Part shown: positions 52,607 to 63,424 of the stretch, one piece after another
Position numbering within the stretch: position 1 is the first letter of the stretch
Layout: each line of letters starts with the position of its first letter
Assembly (NCBI GenBank): GCA_947370975.1
Contig: CANBNG010000009.1
Coordinates: 62,001 to 126,000 of the forward strand
DNA from: Beijerinckiaceae bacterium
Lineage (GTDB): Bacteria; Pseudomonadota; Alphaproteobacteria; Rhizobiales; Beijerinckiaceae
Direction: 5' to 3'
DNA length: 64,000 nt
Program-made: the position numbers and the translations under genes
The notes under the pieces: generated by a model
The model's database searches: none
Seen by the model: only the letters and a program-made list of their open reading frames with translations
Told to the model about the DNA's origin: nothing

Positions 52607-53578
52607 ATGTTTTTCAAGGTCGCCATCGCAATCGGCGCGGGTCTCGCATCCGCCCTGCTCTTCTTCATTCCGGTGAAGGGAACGACGATTGCCATGCTGC
52701 TGGCCTTTGCCGGCCCCCTTCCCATCATGCTTGCCGGACTTGGTTTTGGCGCAGGCGTCGGTTTTGGCGCGGCCGCTATCGGTACGCTGGCCATCTCGGC
52801 CGCCCTTCATCCGCTGCTTGGCCTCTTCTTCGCCATTTCGCTCGGTCTTCCCTCGTTCTGGCTTGCGCGCCTTGCCGCGCGCTCCGAGGAGGTCACCGAT
52901 CCGCAGACCGGCGAGATCGGTCATGTTCCCGCGCTCTCCAGCGGCCACCTGCTCGCCTGGGTCGCCACGATTGCCGCTGCAACCGCCCTTCTGCCGATCA
53001 TCGTCATGGCTGCGCGCGGCGAGTCGCTGGCCGCCAATATCGATGATGTGGCCCAGCAACTCGCGCCCATCATCGGTCGCCTGTTCAATGGCGAGGCCAA
53101 TCTTCCCTACGGGCTCTCGGCGGGTGACTTTGCCCGCGCGCTGGTGCTTGCCATGCCGGCGCTGGTCGCTGCCTGGGGCGTCATCACTCTTGCTCTCAAT
53201 CTCTGGGTCGCGGGCCGCATCGCGCGGATTTCGGGACTGATCCCGGCGCGCGATCTCGATCTGCCCTATCGCCTGAGCCTGCCGCGCGACTGCCTGTGGG
53301 TGCTTGGCGCTTCCATCGTCGCCTGCATGCTGGGCGAAACGCCCCGCTTCATCGCCTCCACGATGACGGCGTCCTTCCTCATGGCCTATGCGCTGCACGG
53401 GCTTGCTGTGATGCACGGGTTTCTGCGTGGCAATCCGCTGCGCGGCGCCCTGCTGTTTGGCCTTTATGCGCTGATCGTCCTGACAGCCTGGCCCCTTCTT
53501 CTGGCTGCGGCCGTCGGCTTGTTCGACAGCCTCATCCCACTCACACGGCGTCCCTTGCCAACCGCAACGGCCGCCTGA
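52607..53578 (+). CDS. DUF2232 membrane protein
   Basis: The 323-residue protein has about eight hydrophobic segments and the DUF2232 layout. In alphaproteobacteria this gene regularly lies between rpsR and rplI; in Firmicutes the related YybS lies in a similar place. It resembles S-components of ECF transporters in fold, but no substrate is known. The ATG at 52607 starts directly with a membrane segment. Confidence 0.9.
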   Translation: MFFKVAIAIGAGLASALLFFIPVKGTTIAMLLAFAGPLPIMLAGLGFGAGVGFGAAAIGTLAISAALHPLLGLFFAISLGLPSFWLARLAARSEEVTDPQTGEIGHVPALSSGHLLAWVATIAAATALLPIIVMAARGESLAANIDDVAQQLAPIIGRLFNGEANLPYGLSAGDFARALVLAMPALVAAWGVITLALNLWVAGRIARISGLIPARDLDLPYRLSLPRDCLWVLGASIVACMLGETPRFIASTMTASFLMAYALHGLAVMHGFLRGNPLRGALLFGLYALIVLTAWPLLLAAAVGLFDSLIPLTRRPLPTATAA

Positions 53579-53608
53579 TCTTCAAACCAACACCAACGGA
53601 GCAAAACA

Positions 53609-54178
53609 ATGCATGTGATTCTTCTGGAACGTATCGCCAAGCTCGGCCAGATGGGCGATGTCGTCCGCGTCAAGGACGGCTTTGCCCGCAACTTCCTGCT
53701 GCCGCAGGGCAAGGCGCTGCGCGCCACCGATAACAACAAGAAGCATTTCGAAGGCCAGCGCGCCCAGCTCGAAGCCCGTAACCTCGAGCTCAAGGGCGAA
53801 GCCGCCAAGGTCGCCGAGACCCTCGACGGCCAGAGCTTCGTCATCATCCGCCAGGCGGGCGAAACCGGCCAGCTGTACGGCTCCGTCTCGACGCGCGACA
53901 TTGGCGAAGTCATCAGCGCCGGCGGCGTTTCGGTGCATCGCAACCAGGTCGTGCTCTCGACCCCGATCAAGACGCTCGGCCTGCACGTTGTGCCGGTGCA
54001 GCTGCATGCGGAAGTCACCGCCTCTGTCACGATCAACGTGTCGCGTTCGCTTGCTGAATCCGAGCGTCAGGCCAAGGGCGAAGAGCTCTCGGTTCGCGAA
54101 GAGACCTCGATGGACGATCTCGGCCTCGAAATCGGCGCGGCGCTTGCCGATTCCAACGGCAGCCTCGGCGACCGGTAA
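53609..54178 (+). CDS. rplI: Ribosomal protein L9
   Basis: The 189-residue large-subunit protein starts Met-His-Val-Ile-Leu-Leu-Glu-Arg, with Gly-Asp-Val-Val-Arg-Val-Lys-Asp-Gly-Phe-Ala-Arg-Asn-Phe-Leu-Leu-Pro. A long helix and the C-terminal globular domain follow. The last 40 residues form an acidic tail longer than in E. coli (149 residues). Spacing to the DUF2232 gene is 30 bases. Confidence 0.97.
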   Translation: MHVILLERIAKLGQMGDVVRVKDGFARNFLLPQGKALRATDNNKKHFEGQRAQLEARNLELKGEAAKVAETLDGQSFVIIRQAGETGQLYGSVSTRDIGEVISAGGVSVHRNQVVLSTPIKTLGLHVVPVQLHAEVTASVTINVSRSLAESERQAKGEELSVREETSMDDLGLEIGAALADSNGSLGDR

Positions 54179-54201
54179 GCCGACCGCTTTTTAAAACTGG
54201 A

Positions 54202-54237
54202 AACGCCCGCGGCGAAAGCTGCGGGCGTTTTCTTTTG
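54202..54237 (+). terminator. Rho-independent terminator after rplI
   Basis: AACGCCCGC and GCGGGCGTT form a 9-bp stem with a ten-base loop, followed by TTCTTTT. It closes the rpsF-rpsR-DUF2232-rplI operon. Confidence 0.88.
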
Positions 54238-54472
54238 GGACTTGCACATCAGGCGGTCGCCAACACGGCCACAGCAGACTCGCACGCCCTCCGCCCTTGC
54301 ATCGGTGTCAAGCCGTTGGCCCTAGTCTCATCGTGGGCCTGTGCGTAACGGGTATGGCGAGCGGGGTTTGCGGCAATATGGCTTTCGTGCACTCGCGGCG
54401 GGCGCGCATCGGTGGCATGAGAGGTACCAAGAGACCCAATCGCGTACCCGCCCTCACAAGCAATCGAGACAC

Positions 54473-55981
<1,509 letters not shown>

Positions 55982-55983
55982 CG

Positions 55984-57081
55984 ATGGCTGACATATCCAG
56001 CCCCGCGGTCGCTGGATCACAGGCCGTGCTGACCATCGACCTTGGCGCGCTCGCCGCAAATTGGCGCGCGCTCGCGGCACGCGTTGCGCCCGCCGAATGC
56101 GGCGCGGTGGTGAAGGCTGACGCCTATGGCATTGGCATTGAAGCAGCGGCGCCCGCGCTGGCGAAAGCCGGCTGCACGACGTTTTTTGTCGCCCATGCGA
56201 GCGAGGGCGTGCGCGTGCGCACCGTGCTGCCGCGCGCCACGATCTATGTGCTGAATGGACTGCTGCCGGCATCTCTCCCTCTTCTCATCGAGCATGACCT
56301 GCGGCCCGTGCTTGGCTCGCTCGAAGATGCTGCCCTCTGGGCGAAAGCCAAGCGCCTGCGCCCCTGCGCGCTCCATGTCGACACCGGCATGAACCGGCTC
56401 GGCGTCGCGCCGGGCGACGTCGCAGCCCTTGCCCGGATGCCGCTGGCAGTTGATCTGCTGATGACGCATTTCGTCTCATCCGAGGATGCGCAAGACCCGT
56501 TCAACGACATGCAGATCGCCCGCTTTGGCGCTATCCGCGGGCAATTGCCCCATGCGCGCACCAGCCTTGCCAATTCCTCGGGCCTGTTCCTGCCCCAAAA
56601 GCCATTCGGGGATCTCGTGCGGCCGGGCTATGCGCTTTATGGCGGCAATCCGACGCCGGGCCTTCCCAACCCGATGCGCGCGGTCGTGCGGCTTGAAGCC
56701 CCGATCCTGCAAACGCGGGTGATCGAGGCAGGCGCGCGGGTTGGCTATAATGCCCAATGGACCGCGCATCGTCGCACGCGACTGGCCACAATTGGCATCG
56801 GCTATGCCGACGGCCTGCCCCGCGCCGCCATGGCGACAGACGATCGGGTGGGCGGCGAGGCCATGGTAGCGGGCGTGCGCTGCCCATTCGCGGGCCGCGT
56901 CTCGATGGACCTCACCGTCATCGACGTCACCGATGTGCCCGAACCTGACCTCAAGGGCGCGAGCGCCTGCCTGCTCGGCGAGGACATCGGCATCGATGAG
57001 CTTGGCCTGCGCGCCGCAACCATCGGCTATGAAATCCTCACGCGGCTGGGCGCGCGCTACCACCGCGTCTATGTCGGATAA
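55984..57081 (+). CDS. alr: Alanine racemase
   Basis: The 365-residue PLP enzyme makes D-alanine for peptidoglycan. The PLP lysine is in Val-Val-Lys-Ala-Asp-Ala-Tyr-Gly near residue 43, and the second base Tyr is in Gly-Tyr-Asn-Ala-Gln-Trp. Gly-Tyr-Ala-Asp-Gly and Gly-Arg-Val-Ser-Met-Asp are present. It starts two bases after the dnaB stop. A single catabolic or biosynthetic role cannot be told apart. Confidence 0.96.
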   Translation: MADISSPAVAGSQAVLTIDLGALAANWRALAARVAPAECGAVVKADAYGIGIEAAAPALAKAGCTTFFVAHASEGVRVRTVLPRATIYVLNGLLPASLPLLIEHDLRPVLGSLEDAALWAKAKRLRPCALHVDTGMNRLGVAPGDVAALARMPLAVDLLMTHFVSSEDAQDPFNDMQIARFGAIRGQLPHARTSLANSSGLFLPQKPFGDLVRPGYALYGGNPTPGLPNPMRAVVRLEAPILQTRVIEAGARVGYNAQWTAHRRTRLATIGIGYADGLPRAAMATDDRVGGEAMVAGVRCPFAGRVSMDLTVIDVTDVPEPDLKGASACLLGEDIGIDELGLRAATIGYEILTRLGARYHRVYVG

Positions 57082-57086
57082 GCACC

Positions 57087-57175
57087 CCTCTCCCATCGGG
57101 AGAGGACGGAGCCACGACGTGTAGCCCATCATGAGTCATGCTCCGCATGACAGCTTCTCCCTTGGGGAGAAGCTG
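57087..57175. repeat. Degenerate relative of the dispersed palindromic element
   Basis: CCTCTCCC/GGGAGAGG at the left and CAGCTTCTCCC/GGGAGAAGCTG at the right frame a short middle with TCATGAGTCATGCTCCGCATGAC. The outer hairpins match the families at 24375 and 36717, but the middle does not. It lies between alr and radA. Confidence 0.7.
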
Positions 57176-57244
57176 ATCACGGCTAGCCAAGCAATAATCG
57201 TTCTTGTAATGTTCTCATTCGATTCCACCGATGAGATCACCCGC

Positions 57245-58651
57245 ATGGCCAAAGCGCGCTCACAATTCGTCTGCCAGAACTGCGGTGCGCTTTCGCAGCG
57301 CTGGGTTGGCCGTTGCGAGTCCTGCGGCGAATGGAATTCGATCATCGAGGAAAATACCGCTTCGGGGATTGGCGCGCAGGCGGCCATGGGCGCGCGCAAG
57401 GGCCGCGTCTTTGCGCTTGAGGGCCTGTCGGGCGAGAACAAGCCCGCTCCGCGCATCGTGTCGGGTATTGGCGAACTCGACCGGGTGACGGGCGGCGGCT
57501 TTGTTCCCGGCTCGGTCATCCTGCTCGGCGGAGAGCCCGGCATCGGCAAATCCACCCTGCTGATTCAGGCCTGCGCGACGCTCGCCAACAAGGGGCATCG
57601 CGTCTGCTACATTTCGGGCGAAGAGGCGGTGGCGCAGGTGCGTCTGCGCGCTGAACGGCTTGGCCTCTCCAAGGCCCCTGTCGAACTCGCGGCTGAAACC
57701 AGCGTCGAGGATATTACGGCCACCCTCATGCAGGGCGAGCGGCCTGCGCTCGTCATCATCGATTCCATCCAGACCATGTGGACCGACAAGGTCGAGGCAA
57801 CGCCCGGCACGGTGACGCAGGTGCGCGGCGCAGCCCAGGCGCTCATCCGCTACGCCAAGACGAGCGGGGCCACGGTGATCCTCGTCGGCCATGTCACCAA
57901 GGACGGGCAGATAGCGGGCCCGCGCGTCGTCGAACATATGGTCGATGCGGTCGTCTCCTTCGAGGGCGACGGTGGCCACCATTTCCGCATCCTGCGCGCA
58001 GTGAAGAACCGCTTCGGGCCCACCGACGAAATCGGTGTGTTTGAAATGACAGGGCTTGGCCTGGCTGAGGTCTCCAATCCCTCGGCGCTGTTTCTGGCCG
58101 GGCGTGATGCGTCTGCGCCCGGCGCTGCCGTCTTTGCCGGCATGGAGGGCACGCGCCCGGTGCTCGTCGAGATCCAGGCACTGGTGGCCCCCTCCTCGCT
58201 CGGCACACCGCGCCGCGCGGTCGTGGGCTGGGAAACCTCGCGCCTGTCGATGGTCATTGCCGTGCTCGAGGCCCATGCCGGGGTGCGGCTTGGACAGCAC
58301 GATGTCTATCTCAATGTCGCGGGCGGCCTGAAGATCGGCGAGCCTGCGGCCGATCTCGCGGCGGCGGCGGCGCTGGTCTCCTCGCTGACGGGCTCGCGCC
58401 TGCCCCCTGATACGGTTTTCTTCGGCGAGCTTGGGCTCTCTGGCGCGGTCCGCCCCGTCGTTCACGCGGGCCTGCGGCTGAAAGAGGCGGCAAAGCTAGG
58501 CTTTGCGGCCGCAGTCGCTCCCGCAACCGGACGCGAGGGCGAAAAGCCCGCCATTCCGACGCGCTCTTGTGGGCACATTTCCGCGCTGGTGGCCGATATT
58601 GCCGCCGGCAGCGCGGCGGAGAAGCCGCGTGTGGCCGCCGGGCGGAGCTGA
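57245..58651 (+). CDS. radA: DNA repair ATPase RadA
   Basis: The 468-residue protein helps branch migration during recombination. An N-terminal zinc finger (Cys-Gln-Asn-Cys ... Cys-Glu-Ser-Cys) precedes the RecA-like core with Walker A Gly-Glu-Pro-Gly-Ile-Gly-Lys-Ser-Thr and the RadA-specific Lys-Asn-Arg-Phe-Gly. A C-terminal Lon-protease-like domain follows. The ATG at 57245 gives the normal start; upstream reading would enter the repeat. Confidence 0.96.
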   Translation: MAKARSQFVCQNCGALSQRWVGRCESCGEWNSIIEENTASGIGAQAAMGARKGRVFALEGLSGENKPAPRIVSGIGELDRVTGGGFVPGSVILLGGEPGIGKSTLLIQACATLANKGHRVCYISGEEAVAQVRLRAERLGLSKAPVELAAETSVEDITATLMQGERPALVIIDSIQTMWTDKVEATPGTVTQVRGAAQALIRYAKTSGATVILVGHVTKDGQIAGPRVVEHMVDAVVSFEGDGGHHFRILRAVKNRFGPTDEIGVFEMTGLGLAEVSNPSALFLAGRDASAPGAAVFAGMEGTRPVLVEIQALVAPSSLGTPRRAVVGWETSRLSMVIAVLEAHAGVRLGQHDVYLNVAGGLKIGEPAADLAAAAALVSSLTGSRLPPDTVFFGELGLSGAVRPVVHAGLRLKEAAKLGFAAAVAPATGREGEKPAIPTRSCGHISALVADIAAGSAAEKPRVAAGRS

Positions 58652-58780
58652 GTTTCTGCACACTCTTGCGCAAAGCGTCCTGCAAGGGGTGACGCGATTG
58701 AAGTCCTTGGGTTATAGAGGGGCCGCGCGGCGGTCGTGCTGGCCCCCGAATCGCATCCGCACGCGGCGAGGCCCGAACTC

Positions 58781-59362
58781 ATGCCCTCATATCTCGATCT
58801 AGGTTTGATCGTGGTCGTCCTGATCTCGGCTCTCTTGTCCATGCTGCGCGGTTTTACCCGCGAAGTGCTGGCGATAGCCTCATGGGCGGCTGCCGCAGCT
58901 GCGGCCTTCTATTTCCATCCGCTGCTGTTGCCCACGATGAAGGGCTACATCCAGAAGGATCAGATCGCGCTCGCTGCTGCTGCCGGCGTCATCTTCTTCG
59001 TGACGCTGATTGTCGTCTCGATCATCACCGTCAAACTCTCCGATGTGATCCTCGACAGCAAGATCGGCGCGCTCGACCGTTCGCTCGGCTTCCTCTTCGG
59101 TGCGGCGCGCGGCGGCCTGCTCTGTGTCGTGGCCTTTGTCTTCTATTCCTGGCTCGTGCCGCCGAAGAATCAACCCGAGTGGGTGAAGACCGCGCGCACC
59201 ACGCCCATCCTGCAGGCCACCGGCGATCAACTGATGGCCATGCTGCCGGACGATCCGGAAGGCACGATCCTCAACCGCTTCCGCAAGCCCAAGGGGGACG
59301 AGCCGATGCCGGAGGAAAATGTTCCGCCCGCACAGACACCTGCGCCCGGCAAGCGAACCTGA
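58781..59362 (+). CDS. cvpA: CvpA-family membrane protein
   Basis: The 193-residue protein has four hydrophobic segments in the first 135 residues, with the CvpA motif Arg-Gly-Phe-Thr-Arg-Glu-Val and Asp-Arg-Ser-Leu-Gly-Phe-Leu-Phe-Gly-Ala-Ala-Arg-Gly. A Pro-rich polar tail follows. E. coli CvpA is needed for colicin V production and bile resistance; the general role is unsettled. Position before purF is conserved across proteobacteria. Confidence 0.93.
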   Translation: MPSYLDLGLIVVVLISALLSMLRGFTREVLAIASWAAAAAAAFYFHPLLLPTMKGYIQKDQIALAAAAGVIFFVTLIVVSIITVKLSDVILDSKIGALDRSLGFLFGAARGGLLCVVAFVFYSWLVPPKNQPEWVKTARTTPILQATGDQLMAMLPDDPEGTILNRFRKPKGDEPMPEENVPPAQTPAPGKRT

Positions 59363-59518
59363 TTTTGCGCCTGAGCCGCAAGGCTCAACGGCACGCCTGA
59401 CGCCCGCGCGCATTCGCGCATGTGACAAGCGACGACATGTTATCTATCTAGAGGTCTGTCTCCCGCAAGGAGCCGGGCCCGTTAAGCTGGCTCCGGCCGC
59501 GGTCGGAAGGAGAACTTC

Positions 59519-61015
59519 ATGGTGAGCGCCCTTGACCCCTCCCAGCAGGACAAGTTGCCCGTGATTGAGGATTTCGATCCCGATGCCGACCGCTTGCGTG
59601 AAGAATGCGGCGTATTCGGCATTTTCGGACATCCCGAAGCCGCAGCCATTACCGCGCTCGGTCTCCACGCCCTCCAGCATCGCGGACAGGAAGCTGCCGG
59701 CATTGTTGCCTTCGATGGCCGCCGGTTCAGCTCCGAGCGCCGCCTCGGCCTCGTTGGCGACCATTTCTCCTCGCGCACCACCATCGACCGTCTGCCGGGC
59801 TCGGCCGCAATTGGCCATGTGCGCTATTCGACGACGGGCGAGACCATTCTGCGTAATGTGCAGCCGCTCTTTGCCGAACTCGATTCCGGCGGCTTTGCGG
59901 TCGCCCATAACGGCAATCTGACGAATGGCCTGACGCTGCGCCGCGACCTCATCAAGGAAGGCGCGATCTATCAATCGACCTCCGACACCGAAGTTGTCCT
60001 GCATCTGGTTGCCCGCAGCCGCAAGCCGCGCATTCTCGACCGTTTCATCGAGGCGCTGCGCGCGCTGGAAGGCGCTTATTCGCTCGTTGCCGTTTCAAAC
60101 AAGAAACTGATCGGCGCGCGCGATCCGCTGGGCATTCGTCCCCTTGTCATCGGCGAGCTCGATGGCCATTACATTCTGGCCTCCGAGACCTGCGCACTCG
60201 ACATTATCGGCGCGCGTTTCGTGCGCGATGTCGAGAATGGCGAAGTGGTGGTGATTTCCGAAAGCGGACTTGAGAGCCACAAGCCCTTCCCGCCCACACC
60301 GGCACGGCCCTGCATCTTCGAATATATCTATTTCGCGCGCCCCGACTCCTATGTGCATGGCCGTCCCGTCTATGAAGTGCGCAAGCGCATGGGCGCGGAG
60401 CTTGCCCGGGAGGCGGGCGTCGATGCCGACGTGATCGTGCCGGTGCCAGATTCCGGCGTGCCTGCAGCCATCGGCTATGCGCGGGAATCCGGCATTCCCT
60501 TCGAGCTCGGCATCATTCGCAATCATTATGTCGGGCGCACCTTCATCCAGCCCACGCAATCGGTGCGCGAGCTCGGCGTGCGCATGAAACATTCGGCCAA
60601 TCGATCGGTGATCGAGGGCAAGCGCGTCGTGCTGATCGATGACAGCGTGGTGCGCGGCACGACCTCGGTGAAGATCGTGCGGATGATGCGCGAGGCTGGC
60701 GCTGCGGAAGTTCATTTCCGCATTTCCTCGCCCCCCATCACCCACCCCGATTATTATGGCATCGACACGCCCGAGCGCGAGAAGCTGCTGGCAGCGACCC
60801 ATTCGCTCGAAGAGATGCGCCAATATATGGGCTGCGACAGCCTCGCCTTCATTTCAGTTGACGGCATTTACCGCGCCATGGGCTACGAGAAGCGCGATCC
60901 GCTGCGTCCGCAATTCACCGATCATTGCTTTACTGGCGATTACCCGACACGTCTGACCGATGTGATGGGCGAGACGCCCCGCCAACAGCTTTCGCTTCTC
61001 GCCGAAACCGGCTGA
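59519..61015 (+). CDS. purF: Amidophosphoribosyltransferase
   Basis: The 498-residue enzyme makes phosphoribosylamine, the first committed step of purine synthesis. After an N-terminal stretch of about 28 residues comes Glu-Glu-Cys-Gly-Val-Phe-Gly-Ile with the nucleophile Cys, so the N-terminus is probably cleaved as in Bacillus PurF. The PRPP loop is Val-Leu-Ile-Asp-Asp-Ser-Val-Val-Arg-Gly-Thr-Thr. Cys residues late in the chain could hold an Fe-S cluster. GGAAGGAG gives a strong start signal. Confidence 0.96.
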   Translation: MVSALDPSQQDKLPVIEDFDPDADRLREECGVFGIFGHPEAAAITALGLHALQHRGQEAAGIVAFDGRRFSSERRLGLVGDHFSSRTTIDRLPGSAAIGHVRYSTTGETILRNVQPLFAELDSGGFAVAHNGNLTNGLTLRRDLIKEGAIYQSTSDTEVVLHLVARSRKPRILDRFIEALRALEGAYSLVAVSNKKLIGARDPLGIRPLVIGELDGHYILASETCALDIIGARFVRDVENGEVVVISESGLESHKPFPPTPARPCIFEYIYFARPDSYVHGRPVYEVRKRMGAELAREAGVDADVIVPVPDSGVPAAIGYARESGIPFELGIIRNHYVGRTFIQPTQSVRELGVRMKHSANRSVIEGKRVVLIDDSVVRGTTSVKIVRMMREAGAAEVHFRISSPPITHPDYYGIDTPEREKLLAATHSLEEMRQYMGCDSLAFISVDGIYRAMGYEKRDPLRPQFTDHCFTGDYPTRLTDVMGETPRQQLSLLAETG

Positions 61016-61033
61016 GATCCACCGGAGTCTTTC

Positions 61034-61783
61034 ATGTCCTTGCCGCTTGAAAATCGCATCGCATTGGTGACAGGCGCCTCGCGCGGCATTGGCCGTGCGG
61101 TGGCGCTCGAACTCGCACGCCAGGGCGCGCATGTGATTGCGCTTGCCCGCACGCAAGGCGCGCTGGAAGAGCTCGATGATGCGATCCGCGCCATGGGCCA
61201 GGAGGCGACCCTCGTCCCCTGCGACCTGAAGGATTTTGACGCGCTCGACCGTCTGGGCGCGGCGATCTACGAGCGCTGGAAGCGGCTGGATATTCTCGTC
61301 GCCAATGCCGGCATTCTGGGGCCGATCACGCCGGTCAGCCATATCGATCCCCCGCAATGGGATCAGGCAATAGCGGTGAATGTGACAGCCAATTACAGGC
61401 TCATCCGCTCGCTTGATATTCTGCTGCGGGCCTCTGATGCGGGGCGCGCGGTTTTCGTGTCGTCTGGCGCAGGCAACCGTGCCGATATGAACCCCTATCG
61501 CGCGGCCTATGCGGTCTCCAAAGCAGCGCTCGATGCGCTGGCGCGCACCTATGCAGCCGAAACGGCGACGACCTCGCAGGTCAAGGTGATGGTGACAAAC
61601 CCCGGCCCGCTGCGCACGAAAATGCGCGCCGCCGTCGCGCCGGGTGAAGATCCGCTGAGCCTGAGGACGCCGGAAGAATTCGCACCCAAGCTGGTTGCCA
61701 TGTGCGCACCGAGCTGGGAGGCGACGGGGAAATTGTATGATTTCCCGAGCGACAGCGTGAAGAGCTTCCGCAGTCCCGAATAA
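61034..61783 (+). CDS. Short-chain dehydrogenase/reductase
   Basis: The 249-residue SDR has Thr-Gly-Ala-Ser-Arg-Gly-Ile-Gly at residues 14-21, Asn-Ala-Gly-Ile near residue 92, and the catalytic Tyr/Lys in Tyr-Ala-Val-Ser-Lys. The substrate is unknown. It follows purF by 18 bases with GGAG before the ATG, and this purF-SDR link is common in Rhizobiales. Confidence 0.93.
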   Translation: MSLPLENRIALVTGASRGIGRAVALELARQGAHVIALARTQGALEELDDAIRAMGQEATLVPCDLKDFDALDRLGAAIYERWKRLDILVANAGILGPITPVSHIDPPQWDQAIAVNVTANYRLIRSLDILLRASDAGRAVFVSSGAGNRADMNPYRAAYAVSKAALDALARTYAAETATTSQVKVMVTNPGPLRTKMRAAVAPGEDPLSLRTPEEFAPKLVAMCAPSWEATGKLYDFPSDSVKSFRSPE

Positions 61784-61810
61784 GTTTCACAAAGTGTGAT
61801 GCCAAACCAA

Positions 61811-61840
61811 AAAAGGCGAAGCTGCAAAGCTTCGCCTTTT
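61811..61840. terminator. Bidirectional terminator between the SDR gene and der
   Basis: AAAAGGCGAAGCT and AGCTTCGCCTTTT form a perfect 13-bp stem around GCAA. The A-run on one side and T-run on the other let it end transcription of the SDR gene and of der. Confidence 0.93.
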
Positions 61841-61865
61841 GCATGAGTTCTGAAAAAGCCCCGTT

Positions 61866-63284
61866 TTACCGGCGCTTTCTGCCCTCGAACGGATTCTGGT
61901 TCATGCGCTTGGTGATGCGGATCGGCACGCCCTTGAGCTGGAACGTCTCGCGCAATCCGTTGATGAGAAAGCGCTCGTAGCTGGTCGGTAGCGAGTCGAG
62001 CTGGTTGCCGAAGATCACGAAATGGGGCGGGCGCGCCTTGGCCTGCGTCATGTAGCGGATCTTGATGCGCCAGCCCGACACGGCGGGCGGCGGCGTCTTG
62101 TCGATGACAGCGCCGAGCCAGCGATTGAGCTTGCCCGTCGAAATGCGGCGGTTCCAGGTTTCGTGCACGCCGATGATGGCCTGCTGGAAACGCTCCACGC
62201 CCGCACCCGTGAGGCCGGACACCGGGACCACCGGCATGCCGCGCACCTGCGGCAGAAGGAGGTCGGCCTCCTCGCGCAATTCCTTCAGTTTGACCTGATC
62301 GTTGACCAGATCCCACTTGTTGAGGCCGATCACCAGGCCACGGCCTTCGCGCGCGACAATGTCGACGATGGTCAGATCCTGCTTTTCAAACGGGATCGTC
62401 GCATCGAGCAGCACGACGACAACTTCGGCAAAGCGCACGGCGCGCAGCGCATCGGCAGCGGCAAGCTTTTCGAGCTTGTCCTGCACATTGGCGCGACGGC
62501 GCAGGCCCGCCGTATCGAAGAGCTTCACCGCGCGACGCACGCCATCTGGCAACGTCCATTCGGAATCGATGCCGATGGAATCGCGCGTGATGCCCGCTTC
62601 AGGGCCTGTCAGCAGGCGGTCTTCGCCAAGGATGCGATTGAGCAGCGTCGATTTGCCGGCATTGGGACGCCCAACCACGGCAATGCGCAGCGGCTTGGTG
62701 ATGTCGAGTTCGGTGCCGTCTTCTTCTTCGTCGAAGTGCAGCGCAGCGCGGGTCTCTTCCTCATCTTCATCGAAGAGACGGGTCTCTTCGGGAAGGGCGG
62801 CGAGAATGGCGTCATAAAGCGCGCCAATGCCCTCGCCGTGTTCGGCCGAGAAGGGAATGGGATCGCCAAGGCCAAGGCCATAGGCTTCATAAGTGCCCTG
62901 ATCGCCCTGCTTTCCTTCAGCCTTGTTGGCAAGCAGCATGATCGGCTTGTCGGCGCGGCGCACGAGGGCTGCGAAATGACGGTCCGACGGCGTCACGCCA
63001 ACGCGCGCGTCGATGACAAAGAAGATCGCATCGGCGAGTTCAATCGCAGCTTCGGTCTGCGCGCGCATACGCTCGGAGAGCACGCCCTCGTCGTTCTGTT
63101 CGAGACCCGCCGTGTCGATGATCTTGAAACGCAGATCGGCGATTTTGGCATCGCCCTCGCGGCGGTCGCGCGTCACGCCCGGACGGTCGTCGACCAGCGC
63201 GAGCTTCTTGCCGACGAGCCGGTTGAAGAGGGTCGATTTTCCGACATTCGGCCGGCCGATAATGGCAATGGTGAAAGAAGACAT
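61866..63284 (-). CDS. der: GTPase Der (EngA)
   Basis: The 472-residue protein for large-subunit assembly has two GTPase domains. G1 motifs are Gly-Arg-Pro-Asn-Val-Gly-Lys-Ser-Thr-Leu-Phe near residue 10 and Gly-Arg-Pro-Asn-Ala-Gly-Lys-Ser-Thr-Leu-Leu near residue 208. An acidic linker lies between, and a C-terminal KH-like domain ends the chain. The length is normal. Confidence 0.97.
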   Translation of the reverse strand: MSSFTIAIIGRPNVGKSTLFNRLVGKKLALVDDRPGVTRDRREGDAKIADLRFKIIDTAGLEQNDEGVLSERMRAQTEAAIELADAIFFVIDARVGVTPSDRHFAALVRRADKPIMLLANKAEGKQGDQGTYEAYGLGLGDPIPFSAEHGEGIGALYDAILAALPEETRLFDEDEEETRAALHFDEEEDGTELDITKPLRIAVVGRPNAGKSTLLNRILGEDRLLTGPEAGITRDSIGIDSEWTLPDGVRRAVKLFDTAGLRRRANVQDKLEKLAAADALRAVRFAEVVVVLLDATIPFEKQDLTIVDIVAREGRGLVIGLNKWDLVNDQVKLKELREEADLLLPQVRGMPVVPVSGLTGAGVERFQQAIIGVHETWNRRISTGKLNRWLGAVIDKTPPPAVSGWRIKIRYMTQAKARPPHFVIFGNQLDSLPTSYERFLINGLRETFQLKGVPIRITKRMNQNPFEGRKRR

Positions 63285-63363
63285 GTGTGTTCCGTGGTTG
63301 AGCGCTCATGCGGAGCGCTCGCTCTTTCATGGCGCGGATGAGATAGGGCGCGACGCCGCGCCA

Positions 63364-63412
63364 CCCTCATCCTTTGCGCTTCGCGTGACGCCCCCTCCCC
63401 GAAGGAAGGCGC
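63364..63412. repeat. Possible half copy of the dispersed element
   Basis: CCCTCATCCTTTGCGCTTCGCG followed by a CCCTCCCCGAAGGAAGG stretch resembles the CCCTCATCCGTCGCGCTCCGCG...CTTCTCCC half of the 24375 element, with many changes. It lies between der and the TPR-like gene. Confidence 0.45.
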
Positions 63413-63424
63413 GTCGCGCTCGAC